DNA of 64,000 nt from Variovorax sp. V213 (GCF_041154455.1 NZ_AP028664.1:4837001-4901000); one strand, 5' to 3'; shown: positions 8,995 to 18,115, counted from the first letter of the stretch. Translations and numbers: made by a program. The notes: a model not told the origin generated them from the sequence alone.

Positions 8995-10158
8995 ATGGAC
9001 GCCGAACTGCAAGCCGACCGCGCGGCGCTCGCCGACACGGTGCGGCGCTTTGCCGAGAACGAGATCGCGCCGAATGTCGAAGCCTGGGACGACGCGGGCG
9101 AATTTCCGCGCGCGCTCTACGCACGCGCCGCGGAACTCGGGCTGCTCGGTCTCGGCTATCCCGAAGCGTTCGGCGGTACGCCGGCTTCGTATGCGCTCAA
9201 GCTCCCTGCCTGGATCGCGCTGGCACGGCACGGCAAGAGCGGCGGCGTGCTGGCGAGCCTGTTCTCGCACAACATCGGCCTGCCGCCGGTGGTGCTGCAC
9301 GGCAGCGATGCGGTGCGCGCCGAGGTCGTGTCACCGGTGCTGCGCGGCGAGAAGATCGCGGCGCTCGCGATCACCGAACCCGGCGGCGGCTCCGATGTCG
9401 CTGCGCTGCGCACGACGGCAAGGCGCGACGGCGACCATTACGTGCTGAACGGCGAAAAGACCTTCATCACCTCGGGCATGCGCGCCGACTGGATCACGGT
9501 GGCCGTGCGCACCGGCGAGGAGCGCGGTGCGGGCGGCATATCGATGCTGCTGGTGCCCAGCGATGCGGCCGGCCTCACGCGCACGCGCCTTGCGAAGATG
9601 GGCTGGTGGTGCTCCGACACCGCGCAGCTGCATTTCGACAACGTGCGCGTGCCCGCACGCTACCTGCTCGGCGAAGAAGGCGCGGGCTTTCGCATGATCA
9701 TGAGCAACTTCAACGGCGAGCGCATCGGCCTGGCTGCGGGCGCGCTCGGCTTCGCGCAGGCCTGCCTCGACGAGGCGCTGGCGTGGTCGCGCGAGCGCAA
9801 GACATTCGGTGCGGCGCTCATCGAGCACCAGGCGGTACGCCACAAGCTGGTCGACATGCAGATGCGCATTTCCTCCACCGAGGCGTGGCTCGAGGCCGTG
9901 TCGGCGCAAGGCGATGCACACGAGGCGGCCGGCCGTTTCAACGCACCCGAATGGGTGGCGGAGGTCTGCATGCTCAAGAACCACGCCACGCAGACCATGC
10001 AGTTCTGCGCCGACCAGGCCGTGCAGATCCTCGGCGGCATGGGCTTCATGCGCGGCACGGTGAGCGAGCGCATCTACCGCGAAGTCAAGGTGATGATGAT
10101 CGGCGGCGGCGCCGAGGAGATCATGAAGGAGCTTGCGGCTCGGCAGATGGGTTGGTAA
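8995..10158 (+). CDS. Acyl-CoA dehydrogenase (second paralogue of the operon)
   Basis: 387 residues, FAD-dependent. Seen: ALAITEPGGGSDVAAL, NGEKTFITSG, SNFNGERIGLAAGA with the Glu at the isovaleryl-CoA dehydrogenase base position, ERKTFG, and the C-terminal MIGGGAEEIMKEL. It is related to its upstream neighbour but diverged; one may act on the primary substrate and the other on a later intermediate, since a terpenoid or methyl-branched acid needs several alpha-beta desaturations. It is the last gene of the operon; a gap of about 85 bases and a new gene type follow. No acyl-CoA ligase or enoyl-CoA hydratase is adjacent. Confidence 0.85.
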   Translation: MDAELQADRAALADTVRRFAENEIAPNVEAWDDAGEFPRALYARAAELGLLGLGYPEAFGGTPASYALKLPAWIALARHGKSGGVLASLFSHNIGLPPVVLHGSDAVRAEVVSPVLRGEKIAALAITEPGGGSDVAALRTTARRDGDHYVLNGEKTFITSGMRADWITVAVRTGEERGAGGISMLLVPSDAAGLTRTRLAKMGWWCSDTAQLHFDNVRVPARYLLGEEGAGFRMIMSNFNGERIGLAAGALGFAQACLDEALAWSRERKTFGAALIEHQAVRHKLVDMQMRISSTEAWLEAVSAQGDAHEAAGRFNAPEWVAEVCMLKNHATQTMQFCADQAVQILGGMGFMRGTVSERIYREVKVMMIGGGAEEIMKELAARQMGW

Positions 10159-10242
10159 CCCCTGGGGCAGGGTCTTCAGGAACGCCCGTGTGCGCCGACG
10201 GTCCAACAATCCAGCGCTGTCGCTGGGTCGCGGGAGACCGCC

Positions 10243-10995
10243 ATGTTCACTTTCGGCATCGGTACCGTCTTGCTTGTCTTGCTGGTGGTGCTGCTTTTTT
10301 CAGCAATCTGGATCTTTCGCGAATACGAACGCGGCGTCGTGTTCACCCTGGGTCGCTTCTCCAGGGTCGCGGGGCCCGGGCTGGTGATCGTGATTCCCGT
10401 CATCCAGCAGGTCGTGCGGGTCGACCTGCGCACCGTGGTGCTCGAGGTTCCGACCCAGGACGTGATCTCGCGCGACAACGTGTCGGTGAAGGTCAGCGCG
10501 GTCGTCTACTTCCGCATCGTCGATGCCGAAAAGGCCATCATCGAGGTCAAGGACTTCTTCAACGCGACCAGCCAGCTGGCGCAGACCACGCTGCGCTCGG
10601 TGCTGGGCAAGCACCAGCTGGACGACATGCTGGCCGAACGGGAAAAACTCAACCTGGATGTGCGGGAGTCGCTCGACGTGCAGACGACCTCCTGGGGCAT
10701 CAAGGTCTCCAACGTGGAAATCAAGCAGATCGACCTCACCGAATCGATGATCCGGGCCATCGCGCGGCAGGCCGAGGCGGAACGCGAGCGGCGTGCCAAG
10801 GTGATCCACGCCGAAGGCGAACTTCAGGCGTCCGAGAAGCTGTACCAGGCCGCGCGCGTGCTGGCGCAGGAGCCGCAGGCGATCCAGCTGCGCTACCTGG
10901 AAACGCTGACGGTGATCGGCGCGGACAAGAACACCACCATCGTCTTCCCGCTGCCGGTGGACTTGTTGTCGACTTTCCTGTCGAAGCCCGCGTAG
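10243..10995 (+). CDS. Slipin (stomatin/SPFH-Band 7 family) membrane protein
   Basis: 250 residues. One N-terminal membrane segment (about residues 4-24) is followed by a Band 7/SPFH domain: EYERGVVFTLGRF, GPGLVIVIP, a KVSAVVYFRI strand, then a long charged helix rich in Glu, Arg and Lys (about 165-205) typical of oligomerising SPFH proteins. Such proteins form membrane microdomain scaffolds; slipins are often paired with an NfeD protein, but none is adjacent here. The start is preceded by GGGAGACCGCC. The convergent helicase gene ends 8 bases past its stop. Confidence 0.88.
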   Translation: MFTFGIGTVLLVLLVVLLFSAIWIFREYERGVVFTLGRFSRVAGPGLVIVIPVIQQVVRVDLRTVVLEVPTQDVISRDNVSVKVSAVVYFRIVDAEKAIIEVKDFFNATSQLAQTTLRSVLGKHQLDDMLAEREKLNLDVRESLDVQTTSWGIKVSNVEIKQIDLTESMIRAIARQAEAERERRAKVIHAEGELQASEKLYQAARVLAQEPQAIQLRYLETLTVIGADKNTTIVFPLPVDLLSTFLSKPA

Positions 10996-11003
10996 CGCGC
11001 CGG

Positions 11004-12275
11004 TCAGTCGCTCTTTTCGGGGCCGCCCTGTCGCGCGCCAGCGAGCGCGGCCGCCGCGCGCAGCTTGTCCTTCTTGCTCGGCCGCTTGCCCTTGATGCCG
11101 CCGGTGCCCGAGGCATCGACCATCGGCACGGCGGCCTCGGTCGGCTCGAAGCCTTCGATACGCTCGCGCGGCAGGTGGAGGCCCTGGCGCTTTTCGATCA
11201 GGCGAAAGTGCGCCTCGGTCGTCGCGCTCACGAAACTGATGGCCAGCCCGCTCTCGCCGGCACGCCCGGTGCGGCCGATGCGGTGGATGTAGTCGGTGGG
11301 CGAGCGCGGCAGGTCGTAGTTGATCACCACCGGCAACTGCGCAATGTCGATGCCGCGTGCGGCCAGGTCGGTGGCAATCACCACGTCCCACCGGCTCTCC
11401 TTGAACTGCGCGAGGATGCCGGTGCGCGTGCCCTGCGCGATGTCGCCGTGGAAAGGCACCGCGTAGACGCCGTTCTTGTAGAGCTTCTCGGCCACGGTCT
11501 GCGCCGCATGCTGCGTGGCGACGAAGACCAGCACGCGGTCCCACGCGTTCTCTTTCAGCAGATGCCGCAGCAGCTGCGTGCGGCGGTTCGCATCGACCTC
11601 GATCACGCGCTGCACGATGGCGGGCTCGGTGCCGGGCTCGCCCTGCACGTCGATCACCGCCGGGTCCTGCAGCGTGCTGTCGGCCAGCGCCTGGATGGCG
11701 GGTGGGAAGGTGGCGGAGAACAACAGGTTCTGGCGCCGCGGCGGCAGCAGCGCGAGGATGCGGCCCAGTTCCTCGGCAAAGCCGAGGTCGAACAGGCGGT
11801 CGGCCTCGTCGAGCACGAGCATGGAAACCGCATCGAGCTTCAGCGCGTTGTGGTCCACCAGGTCGAGCAGGCGGCCCGGCGTGGCGACCACGATATCGGC
11901 GCCGCCGCGCAGGCTCATCATCTGCGGGTTGATCGACACGCCGCCGAAGGCAATGGCGATCTTGAGCCGCTCGGGCAGGTGCTGCGCCAGGCTGCGCATC
12001 GTCTCGCCGACCTGGGCCGCGAGCTCACGCGTGGGCACGAGCACCAGCGCGCGCACGCGGCGCGGCGCCTGTGCGGGTTCGGCGGCCAGGCGCTGCAGCA
12101 GCGGGAGGGAAAATGCGGCGGTCTTGCCGGAACCGGTCTGCGCCGAGCCCCGGACGTCGCGGCCTTGCAGAATGGCGGGAATGGCCGCAGCCTGGATGGC
12201 GGTCGGCGCGGCATAGCCGCTTTCGGCGGCAGCCTGCACGAGCGCGGGGGCCAGGCCCAGTGAGTCGAATGGCAT
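11004..12275 (-). CDS. DEAD-box ATP-dependent RNA helicase (RhlE-like)
   Basis: 423 residues when started at the second in-frame Met (MPFDSLGL at 12275); the frame is open to 12344 but the extra 23 residues do not look like helicase. All core motifs are present: Q motif PTAIQAAAIP, motif I AQTGSGKTAAF, PTRELA, DEAD within VLDEADRLFDLGF, SAT, and motif VI HRIGRTGRAG. A short basic tail follows (KGKRPSKKDKLR), as in RhlE-type helicases of cold response and ribosome or mRNA remodelling. It is divergent from the eIF1-like gene, with about 62 bases between their starts, so the two may share control. Confidence 0.9.
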   Translation of the reverse strand: MPFDSLGLAPALVQAAAESGYAAPTAIQAAAIPAILQGRDVRGSAQTGSGKTAAFSLPLLQRLAAEPAQAPRRVRALVLVPTRELAAQVGETMRSLAQHLPERLKIAIAFGGVSINPQMMSLRGGADIVVATPGRLLDLVDHNALKLDAVSMLVLDEADRLFDLGFAEELGRILALLPPRRQNLLFSATFPPAIQALADSTLQDPAVIDVQGEPGTEPAIVQRVIEVDANRRTQLLRHLLKENAWDRVLVFVATQHAAQTVAEKLYKNGVYAVPFHGDIAQGTRTGILAQFKESRWDVVIATDLAARGIDIAQLPVVINYDLPRSPTDYIHRIGRTGRAGESGLAISFVSATTEAHFRLIEKRQGLHLPRERIEGFEPTEAAVPMVDASGTGGIKGKRPSKKDKLRAAAALAGARQGGPEKSD

Positions 12276-12337
12276 GTGAGCAGACAGAGAGATGAAACCG
12301 GAAGCAGTGAAGAAGAATTGAAGAAGAGAGCGATCGA

Positions 12338-12712
12338 ATGGCAACGATGAAAAGCAATCAGGCCAGCGCCCTGGTGTACTCCACCGAGGCGGGCGGCCGC
12401 ATGTGCCCCGATTGCCGCGCGCCGATGGCGCAGTGCCGCTGCAAGGAGAACAAGGCGCGCATTCCGGCCACCGATGGCATTGTGCGTGTATCGCACGAGA
12501 CCAAGGGCCGCAAAGGCAAGGGCGTGACCGTGGTCAAGGGCCTCGCACTCGATGCGGCCGCGCTCGCAGCCGTGGGCAAGCAACTCAAGACGGCCTGCGG
12601 TTCGGGCGGCACGGTGAAGGACGGCACCATCGAGATCCAGGGCGACCACCGGGAACTGGTGATCGCCGCCCTGGTAAAGCAGGGCCACACGGTCAAGCGC
12701 GCGGGAGGCTGA
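12338..12712 (+). CDS. Translation initiation factor eIF1/SUI1-like protein (YciH family)
   Basis: 124 residues. The N-terminus has a small Cys cluster MCPDCRAPMAQCRC, a potential zinc-binding knuckle common in proteobacterial YciH-like proteins. The SUI1 domain follows, with RKGKGVTVVKGL and the C-terminal IQGDHRELVIAALVKQGH. SUI1/eIF1-like proteins bind near the ribosomal P site and influence start-codon fidelity; the bacterial versions are accessory. The start could be 12338 or the second ATG at 12347. A DUF3820 gene follows by 5 bases and is probably co-transcribed; the helicase is divergent. Confidence 0.9.
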   Translation: MATMKSNQASALVYSTEAGGRMCPDCRAPMAQCRCKENKARIPATDGIVRVSHETKGRKGKGVTVVKGLALDAAALAAVGKQLKTACGSGGTVKDGTIEIQGDHRELVIAALVKQGHTVKRAGG

Positions 12713-12717
12713 AGCGC

Positions 12718-12951
12718 ATGAAACCCGAAGACCTGCAGCGTCTGGTCACGCTCGAAATGCCCTTTGGTAAACACAAGGGCACATTGATTGCCGATTTGCC
12801 CGGAAATTATCTGAATTGGTTCGCGCGCGAGGGTTTTCCCTCGGGCGAGATCGGCCGGCTGCTCCATTTGATGCATGAAATAGACCACAACGGCCTTTCC
12901 GGCCTGCTCCAACCGTTGCGAAACCGCCCGTCAGGGCGTGATGTTTCGTAA
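12718..12951 (+). CDS. DUF3820 family small protein
   Basis: 77 residues. Seen: MPFGKHKGTLIADLPGNYLNW, the DUF3820 signature (once annotated as putative quorum-sensing-regulated virulence factor), then a charged C-terminal helix. The function of the family is not settled; a nucleic-acid-related role has been suggested because the motif resembles exonuclease-associated modules. The start ATG at 12718 lies 5 bases after the SUI1 gene stop, so an operon is likely. The frame is open further upstream inside the SUI1 gene, but no family similarity is seen there. Confidence 0.85.
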   Translation: MKPEDLQRLVTLEMPFGKHKGTLIADLPGNYLNWFAREGFPSGEIGRLLHLMHEIDHNGLSGLLQPLRNRPSGRDVS

Positions 12952-13002
12952 TAAGCGCGGATTTCGACACGCTTTTCCCAGATCGGATTGATAATCCGGC
13001 CT

Positions 13003-13036
13003 ACGTGTCTGTGAGCTTGCTCCCGTGCACGTAATT
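13003..13036 (+). promoter_or_regulatory. Hairpin-forming 5' leader of the RRM protein gene
   Basis: Arms TACGTG and CACGTA enclose an inner GAGC/GCTC helix, about 100 bases before the RRM protein start. The 180-base leader between 12952 and 13131 holds no gene. Long structured leaders are common on cold-induced RNA-binding protein mRNAs, so a regulatory role is plausible but only inferred. Confidence 0.35.
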
Positions 13037-13131
13037 CGGTGATCGGTCAGTTTCGCGCCACAGCGCATTTGTTTGTTGTGATTCTGGGACTCCATCGCTT
13101 TGTATTGTTGGTTTGAATTAGGAGTCCCTCA

Positions 13132-13548
<417 letters not shown>

Positions 13549-13576
13549 GCCCTCACGCACTCACCCCCACTCATCA

Positions 13577-13627
13577 AGAGAGCCCCGGCTCTCTGAATGA
13601 ACAAAAAGCTCCTTCGGGAGCTTTTTT
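13577..13627 (+). terminator. Tandem hairpin terminator after the RRM gene
   Basis: The first hairpin has arms AGAGAGCC and GGCTCTCT (13577-13594). The second has stem AAAAGCTCC, loop TTCG and GGAGCTTTT, followed by a run of T (13604-13627). The UUCG tetraloop plus T-run is a textbook rho-independent terminator. Confidence 0.92.
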
Positions 13628-13754
13628 CGTTTCCGCTGCGCCTTCTTTCGCTCGGCGGGAGAACCCTTGTACGCATTTGTCCTTACCGTGCCGGTCAGCC
13701 AACGGTCAGCCGCACCCGACGACCCTCACCGGTCCAATCAAGAGGGTCGAGACA

Positions 13755-14243
13755 ATGCGTATCAAGAGTCAGGCTGACTTCTTTTCAGGAGTCATGTTCA
13801 CAGCCGTGGGCGGCGCTTTCGCCATCGGCGCCACAACCTACAACATCGGCGACGGGGCCCGCATGGGCCCCGGCTACTTTCCGCTCATGCTGGGCATCCT
13901 GCTGGCCATCCTGGGGGCATTCATCATGTTCCAGGCCATGGTGGTCGAAACCGCCGGCGGCGACCCGATCGGCAAATGGGCCTGGAGGCCGCTGGCCTTC
14001 GTGCTCGGCGCCAACCTGGCGTTCGGCGTGCTGCTCGGCGGCCTGCCGAGCATCGGCGTGCCCGCGATGGGAATGATCGTCGCGATCTACGCGCTCACCA
14101 TCATCTCGAGCATGGCCGGCCAGCAATTCAAGCTGCGCGACGTGCTGGTGCTGTCCACCATCCTGGCGGCCGGCAGCTATGTGGCCTTCATCTGGGCGCT
14201 CAAGCTCCAGATCCAGGTCTGGCCTACTTTCATTTCGGGTTGA
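13755..14243 (+). CDS. tctB: Tripartite tricarboxylate transporter small membrane subunit TctB
   Basis: 162 residues with four hydrophobic segments. Seen: DFFSGVMFTAVGGAFA near the N-terminus and GARMGPGYFPLMLG, the TctB family hallmark (GxxRMGPGYFP). It partners the large TctA permease encoded 13 bases downstream in the inner membrane. The start at 13755 was chosen because the longer frame to 13677 has no family similarity. A periplasmic TctC binding protein normally completes the system; none is encoded next to this pair. Confidence 0.92.
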   Translation: MRIKSQADFFSGVMFTAVGGAFAIGATTYNIGDGARMGPGYFPLMLGILLAILGAFIMFQAMVVETAGGDPIGKWAWRPLAFVLGANLAFGVLLGGLPSIGVPAMGMIVAIYALTIISSMAGQQFKLRDVLVLSTILAAGSYVAFIWALKLQIQVWPTFISG

Positions 14244-14256
14244 GGAGCACACCGCC

Positions 14257-15768
14257 ATGGAACTGTTCCACAACCTCGCGACCGGCTTCGGCGTCGCCTT
14301 CACTTTCACCAACCTGCTGTACTGCCTGGTCGGCTGCATCCTGGGCACGCTGATCGGCGTGCTGCCGGGCATCGGCCCGGTCGCGACCATCGCGATGCTG
14401 CTGCCCGCCACGTATGCGCTGCCGCCCGTGTCGGCGCTGATCATGCTGGCCGGCATCTACTACGGCGCGCAGTACGGCGGCTCGACCACCGCGATCCTGG
14501 TCAACCTGCCGGGGGAATCGTCCTCGGTGGTCACCTGCATCGACGGCTACCAGATGGCAAGGCAGGGCCGCGCAGGCCCCGCGCTGGCCGCGGCGGGCCT
14601 GGGCTCGTTCTTCGCGGGCTGCGTGGGCACGCTGATCCTGGCGGCCTTTGCACCGCCGCTGACCGAGCTGGCCTTCAAGTTCGGCCCGGCCGAGTATTTC
14701 TCGCTGATGGTGCTGGGGCTGATCGGCGCCGTGGTGCTGGCTTCGGGCTCGCTGCTCAAGGCGGTGGCCATGATCGTGCTGGGCCTCTTGCTCGGCATCG
14801 TGGGCACCGACGTCAATTCCGGCGTGGCGCGCTTCAGCTTCGACATTCCGGAACTGACCGACGGCATCGGCTTCGTGGTGATTGCCATGGGCGTGTTCGG
14901 CTATGGCGAGATCATCGGCAACCTCTCGCAGCCCGACGACGAGCGCGAGGTGTTCACGCACAAGGTCAAGGGCCTGTGGCCCACCAAGGAAGACTTCAAG
15001 CGCATGACGCCGGCCGTGCTGCGCGGCACGGCACTCGGCTCTGCGCTCGGCATCCTGCCCGGCGGCGGCGCGCTGCTGGCGGCGTTTGCAGCCTACGCGC
15101 TCGAGAAGAAGATCAAGATGCGCCCGGGTGAAGTCGCTTTCGGCAAGGGCAACATCCGCGGCGTGGCATCGCCGGAGTCGGCCAACAACGCCGGCGCGCA
15201 GACGTCCTTCATCCCGTTGCTGACGCTGGGCATTCCGCCCAACGCCGTGATGGCGCTGATGGTGGGCGCGATGACCATCCACAACATCCAGCCGGGCCCG
15301 CAGGTGATGACCAGCAACCCCGAGCTGTTCTGGGGCCTCATTGCCTCGATGTGGATCGGCAACGCGATGCTGATCATCCTGAACCTGCCGCTGATCGGCA
15401 TGTGGATCAAGCTGCTGACGGTGCCTTACAAGTTCCTGTTTCCGGCCATCGTGCTGTTCTGCGCCATCGGCGTCTACTCGACCAACAACAACACCTTCGA
15501 CGTGTGGATGGTCGCGATCTTCGGCTTCATCGGCTACTTGTTCCTGAAGCTCAGGACCGAGCCCGCGCCGCTGCTGCTGGGCTTCATCCTCGGGCCGATG
15601 ATGGAAGAGAACCTGCGGCGCGCGCTGCTGCTGTCGCGCGGCGCATGGAGCGTGTTCGTCACGCGACCGCTGTCGGCCGGCCTGCTGGTGGCAGCGGCGC
15701 TGCTGCTCGGCATCGTGCTGCTGCCTTCCATCAAAGCCAAACGCGAAGAAGCTTTCGTCGAGGAATAA
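14257..15768 (+). CDS. tctA: Tripartite tricarboxylate transporter large permease TctA
   Basis: 503 residues, about 12 membrane segments. Signature segments are GVLPGIGPVATIAMLLP, YYGAQYGGSTTAILVNLPGE and a second-half GILPGGGALLAAF, matching the internally duplicated TctA fold. With TctB it forms an ion-coupled carboxylate importer (citrate and other di/tricarboxylates, or aromatic acids, depending on the TctC partner). The substrate cannot be read from TctA. It is co-transcribed with tctB. It is followed by two intergenic repeats and the convergent chrA gene. Confidence 0.93.
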   Translation: MELFHNLATGFGVAFTFTNLLYCLVGCILGTLIGVLPGIGPVATIAMLLPATYALPPVSALIMLAGIYYGAQYGGSTTAILVNLPGESSSVVTCIDGYQMARQGRAGPALAAAGLGSFFAGCVGTLILAAFAPPLTELAFKFGPAEYFSLMVLGLIGAVVLASGSLLKAVAMIVLGLLLGIVGTDVNSGVARFSFDIPELTDGIGFVVIAMGVFGYGEIIGNLSQPDDEREVFTHKVKGLWPTKEDFKRMTPAVLRGTALGSALGILPGGGALLAAFAAYALEKKIKMRPGEVAFGKGNIRGVASPESANNAGAQTSFIPLLTLGIPPNAVMALMVGAMTIHNIQPGPQVMTSNPELFWGLIASMWIGNAMLIILNLPLIGMWIKLLTVPYKFLFPAIVLFCAIGVYSTNNNTFDVWMVAIFGFIGYLFLKLRTEPAPLLLGFILGPMMEENLRRALLLSRGAWSVFVTRPLSAGLLVAAALLLGIVLLPSIKAKREEAFVEE

Positions 15769-15774
15769 CCCACC

Positions 15775-15857
15775 CCCGTCCCTCGCTCACTTCGTGTAGC
15801 TCGACTCCCCCCTCAAGGGGCAACACCAGCGGCCCGGCAAAGCCGGTTCCGCGGTGT
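15775..15857 (+). repeat. Comamonad-type intergenic repeat, copy 1
   Basis: It contains CACTTCGTGT, a CCCCTCAAGGGG stem, and the core CGGCCCGGCAAAGCCGG followed by TTCCGCGGTGT. It shares this layout with the copies at 15864-15955 and, inverted, 53951-54041. The internal inverted repeats suggest folded RNA or a REP-like element. It lies between convergent genes. Confidence 0.8.
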
Positions 15858-15863
15858 CACTTG

Positions 15864-15955
15864 GCTCGCCCCCGGTCTTCGCGCACTTCGTGTCGCTTCG
15901 CCAACCCCCTACCGGGGGCAACACCAGCGGCCCGGCAAAGCCGGTTCCGCGGTGT
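15864..15955 (+). repeat. Comamonad-type intergenic repeat, copy 2
   Basis: Direct repeat of copy 1, only a few bases after it. Order: GCTCGCCCCC, CGCACTTCGTGTCGCTTCG, the stem CCCCCTACCGGGGG, then CAACACCAGCGGCCCGGCAA and the rest of the core. The tctA-chrA gap of 216 bases consists almost entirely of these two copies and no gene. Confidence 0.82.
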
Positions 15956-15984
15956 TCCTGGAATGTCTCGTCTCGCGTTCCGGG

Positions 15985-17331
15985 TTAGCGCAAAAGCAGT
16001 TGCCAGGCCATGCCTGTGAGTGCGGAGGCGAGCACGACCGGAATCACGCCGGCCTTGAAGCGGAACAGCGCGATGGCCGCGAGAACGCCGATGACGGCGG
16101 AGGGGACCTCGAAGGAGCCGGACAAGCCCCTGGGCCAGAGCACGTGGTAGGCGAAGAAGACCGCCAGGTTGACGATCACGCCGACCACGGCCGCGGTGAT
16201 GGCGGTCAGCGGCGCGGTGAACTTCAGGTTGCCGTGGGTCGACTCGATGAAGGGTCCGCCCAGCAGGATGAACAGGAACGACGGCAGGAAGGTGAAGAAG
16301 GTCACCACCGCCGCCGCTGCCGCGCCCGCCGCGAACAGCGCATGCGGGCCGAACAGCGCCTGGCCCCAGCCGCCGACGAAACCCACGAACGACACCACCA
16401 TGATCAGGGGGCCGGGCGTGGTTTCTCCGAGCGCCAGTCCGTCGATCATCTGCGTGGCGCTGAGCCAGTGGTAGTGGTCGACCGCGCCCTGGAACACATA
16501 GGGCAGCACCGCGTAGGCACCTCCGAAGGTCAGCAGCGCCGCCTTGGTGAAGAACCAGCCCATCTGCGTGAGTGCACCGTTCCATCCGTACAGCGCAGCC
16601 AGCGTGCCAAGGGCACCGAGCCACACCAGGACAAACACCGCCAGCACGCGCACGAAACGGCCCCAGCCGAAAAGGGCGTGCCGCGGCGTCGGGGTGTCGT
16701 CGTCGATCAGCGCTGGACCGGCCGATGCCGCGGCGGCCCCATGTCCGCCGCCCGGCGCGAAATACGCGGGGGCGATCCGGCTGCCAAAGTAACCGATGGC
16801 CCCCGCGGCAAGCACGATCAGCGGAAATGGCAGGCGTAGCGCAAAGATCGCCACGAAGGCGGCCACCGCAATCGCCCAGAGCCATACGTTCTTGAGCACC
16901 CGCGAGCCGATGCGCCAGGCGGCGAACAGCACGATGGCCGTCACCGCAGGCTTCACACCGTAGAGCAGGCCCGCCACCGCCGGCACGTGGCCGTAGGCCA
17001 TGTAGGCCCACGACAGCGCAATCAGGATGAAGAGGGACGGCAGCACGAAGAGCACCCCCGCCGCAATACCGCCCCAGGTGCGATGCATGAGCCAGCCGAT
17101 GTAGGTGGCCAGCTGCTGGGCTTCGGGGCCCGGCAGCAGCATGCAGTAATTGAGTGCGTGCAGAAAGCGCTTCTCCGAGATCCAGCGCCGGCGCTCGACC
17201 AGATCCTGGTGCATCAGCGCGATCTGTCCGGCCGGGCCGCCGAAGCTGATGAACCCCAGCTTGAGCCAATAGCCGAAGGCCCGCCAGAAGCTGACGGGAG
17301 CGGGGCGTTCGACAGGCTCTGGCAATGCCAT
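15985..17331 (-). CDS. chrA: Chromate efflux transporter ChrA (two-domain, CHR family)
   Basis: 448 residues, the length of the long-chain CHR proteins. Two homologous halves are visible: LGFISFGGPAGQIALMH near the N-terminus and LLTFGGAYAVLPYVF near residue 245, the latter followed by LALGETTPGPLIMV. Around ten hydrophobic segments. It exports chromate from the cytoplasm, driven by the proton gradient. It lies 25 bases after the TauE/SafE gene on the same strand, so both are likely in one mRNA with TauE first. No chrB regulator gene is adjacent. Confidence 0.9.
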   Translation of the reverse strand: MALPEPVERPAPVSFWRAFGYWLKLGFISFGGPAGQIALMHQDLVERRRWISEKRFLHALNYCMLLPGPEAQQLATYIGWLMHRTWGGIAAGVLFVLPSLFILIALSWAYMAYGHVPAVAGLLYGVKPAVTAIVLFAAWRIGSRVLKNVWLWAIAVAAFVAIFALRLPFPLIVLAAGAIGYFGSRIAPAYFAPGGGHGAAAASAGPALIDDDTPTPRHALFGWGRFVRVLAVFVLVWLGALGTLAALYGWNGALTQMGWFFTKAALLTFGGAYAVLPYVFQGAVDHYHWLSATQMIDGLALGETTPGPLIMVVSFVGFVGGWGQALFGPHALFAAGAAAAAVVTFFTFLPSFLFILLGGPFIESTHGNLKFTAPLTAITAAVVGVIVNLAVFFAYHVLWPRGLSGSFEVPSAVIGVLAAIALFRFKAGVIPVVLASALTGMAWQLLLR

Positions 17332-17356
17332 GAATGGGACTTTCTCTTTTTCTTCG

Positions 17357-18115
17357 CTATTTCAGGAAGGCGTCGTAGGCGGTCTTCAGGATCAACGCGC
17401 TCACGACGACGATGAACACCACCCGCACGAAGCCGGCGCCGTGCTTCAGCGCAACTCGCGTGCCCAGCAAGCTGCCGGCCACGTTGGCGACCGCCATCAC
17501 CAGCCCATAGTGCCACCAGACATGTCCCTTGAACGCGAGCAGCAGCAGGGCCGCGGCGTTGGTGAGCGTATTGATGACCTTGGCGGACGCCGAGGCGTTC
17601 AGGAAGTCGTAGCCCATCCAGCGCACGAACAGGAAGACGAGAAAGCTGCCTGCGCCGGGGCCGAAGAAGCCGTCATAGAAGCCGATCGACAGCCCGATGG
17701 CGCAGGCCGCCAGCGTTTCGGCACGGCCGCTGAAGCGCGGGACATGATGGCGCCCAAGGTCCTTGCGCATCACCGTGTAGATCAGCACGCCCAGGAGCAC
17801 GATGGGCAGCGCCCGGCGCAGGAAGTCGCCGGGGAACACTGTCACACCCCAGGCACCCAGCATCGAGCCGGCAAACCCGAGCACGGCGGCGGGCCACAAG
17901 GCGCCCCACCGCATCCGGACCCGCTGGCTGAACTGGGCTGCCGCGGCCGCCGTGCCCCAAATAGAAGCACTTTTGTTGGTGCCCAGCAACGTGGCAGGCG
18001 GTGCACCTGGAAAGACGGCGAAGAGCGCCGGCACGAGGATCAGTCCCCCACCGCCCACGATCGAATCGACAAAGCCCGCGAGCAGCGAGGCGCCCGTTAC
18101 CACCAGCATTTCCAT
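17357..18115 (-). CDS. TauE/SafE family anion exporter
   Basis: 252 residues, seven or eight hydrophobic segments, with ASLLAGFVDSIVGGGGLILVP at the N-terminus and a second-half FFGPGAGSFLVF, the paired motifs of the TauE/SafE family. Members move sulfite, sulfoacetate or related anions across the inner membrane; the substrate here is unknown. It precedes chrA by 25 bases on the same strand, which may indicate a joint oxyanion detoxification role (inference). Confidence 0.88.
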   Translation of the reverse strand: MEMLVVTGASLLAGFVDSIVGGGGLILVPALFAVFPGAPPATLLGTNKSASIWGTAAAAAQFSQRVRMRWGALWPAAVLGFAGSMLGAWGVTVFPGDFLRRALPIVLLGVLIYTVMRKDLGRHHVPRFSGRAETLAACAIGLSIGFYDGFFGPGAGSFLVFLFVRWMGYDFLNASASAKVINTLTNAAALLLLAFKGHVWWHYGLVMAVANVAGSLLGTRVALKHGAGFVRVVFIVVVSALILKTAYDAFLK

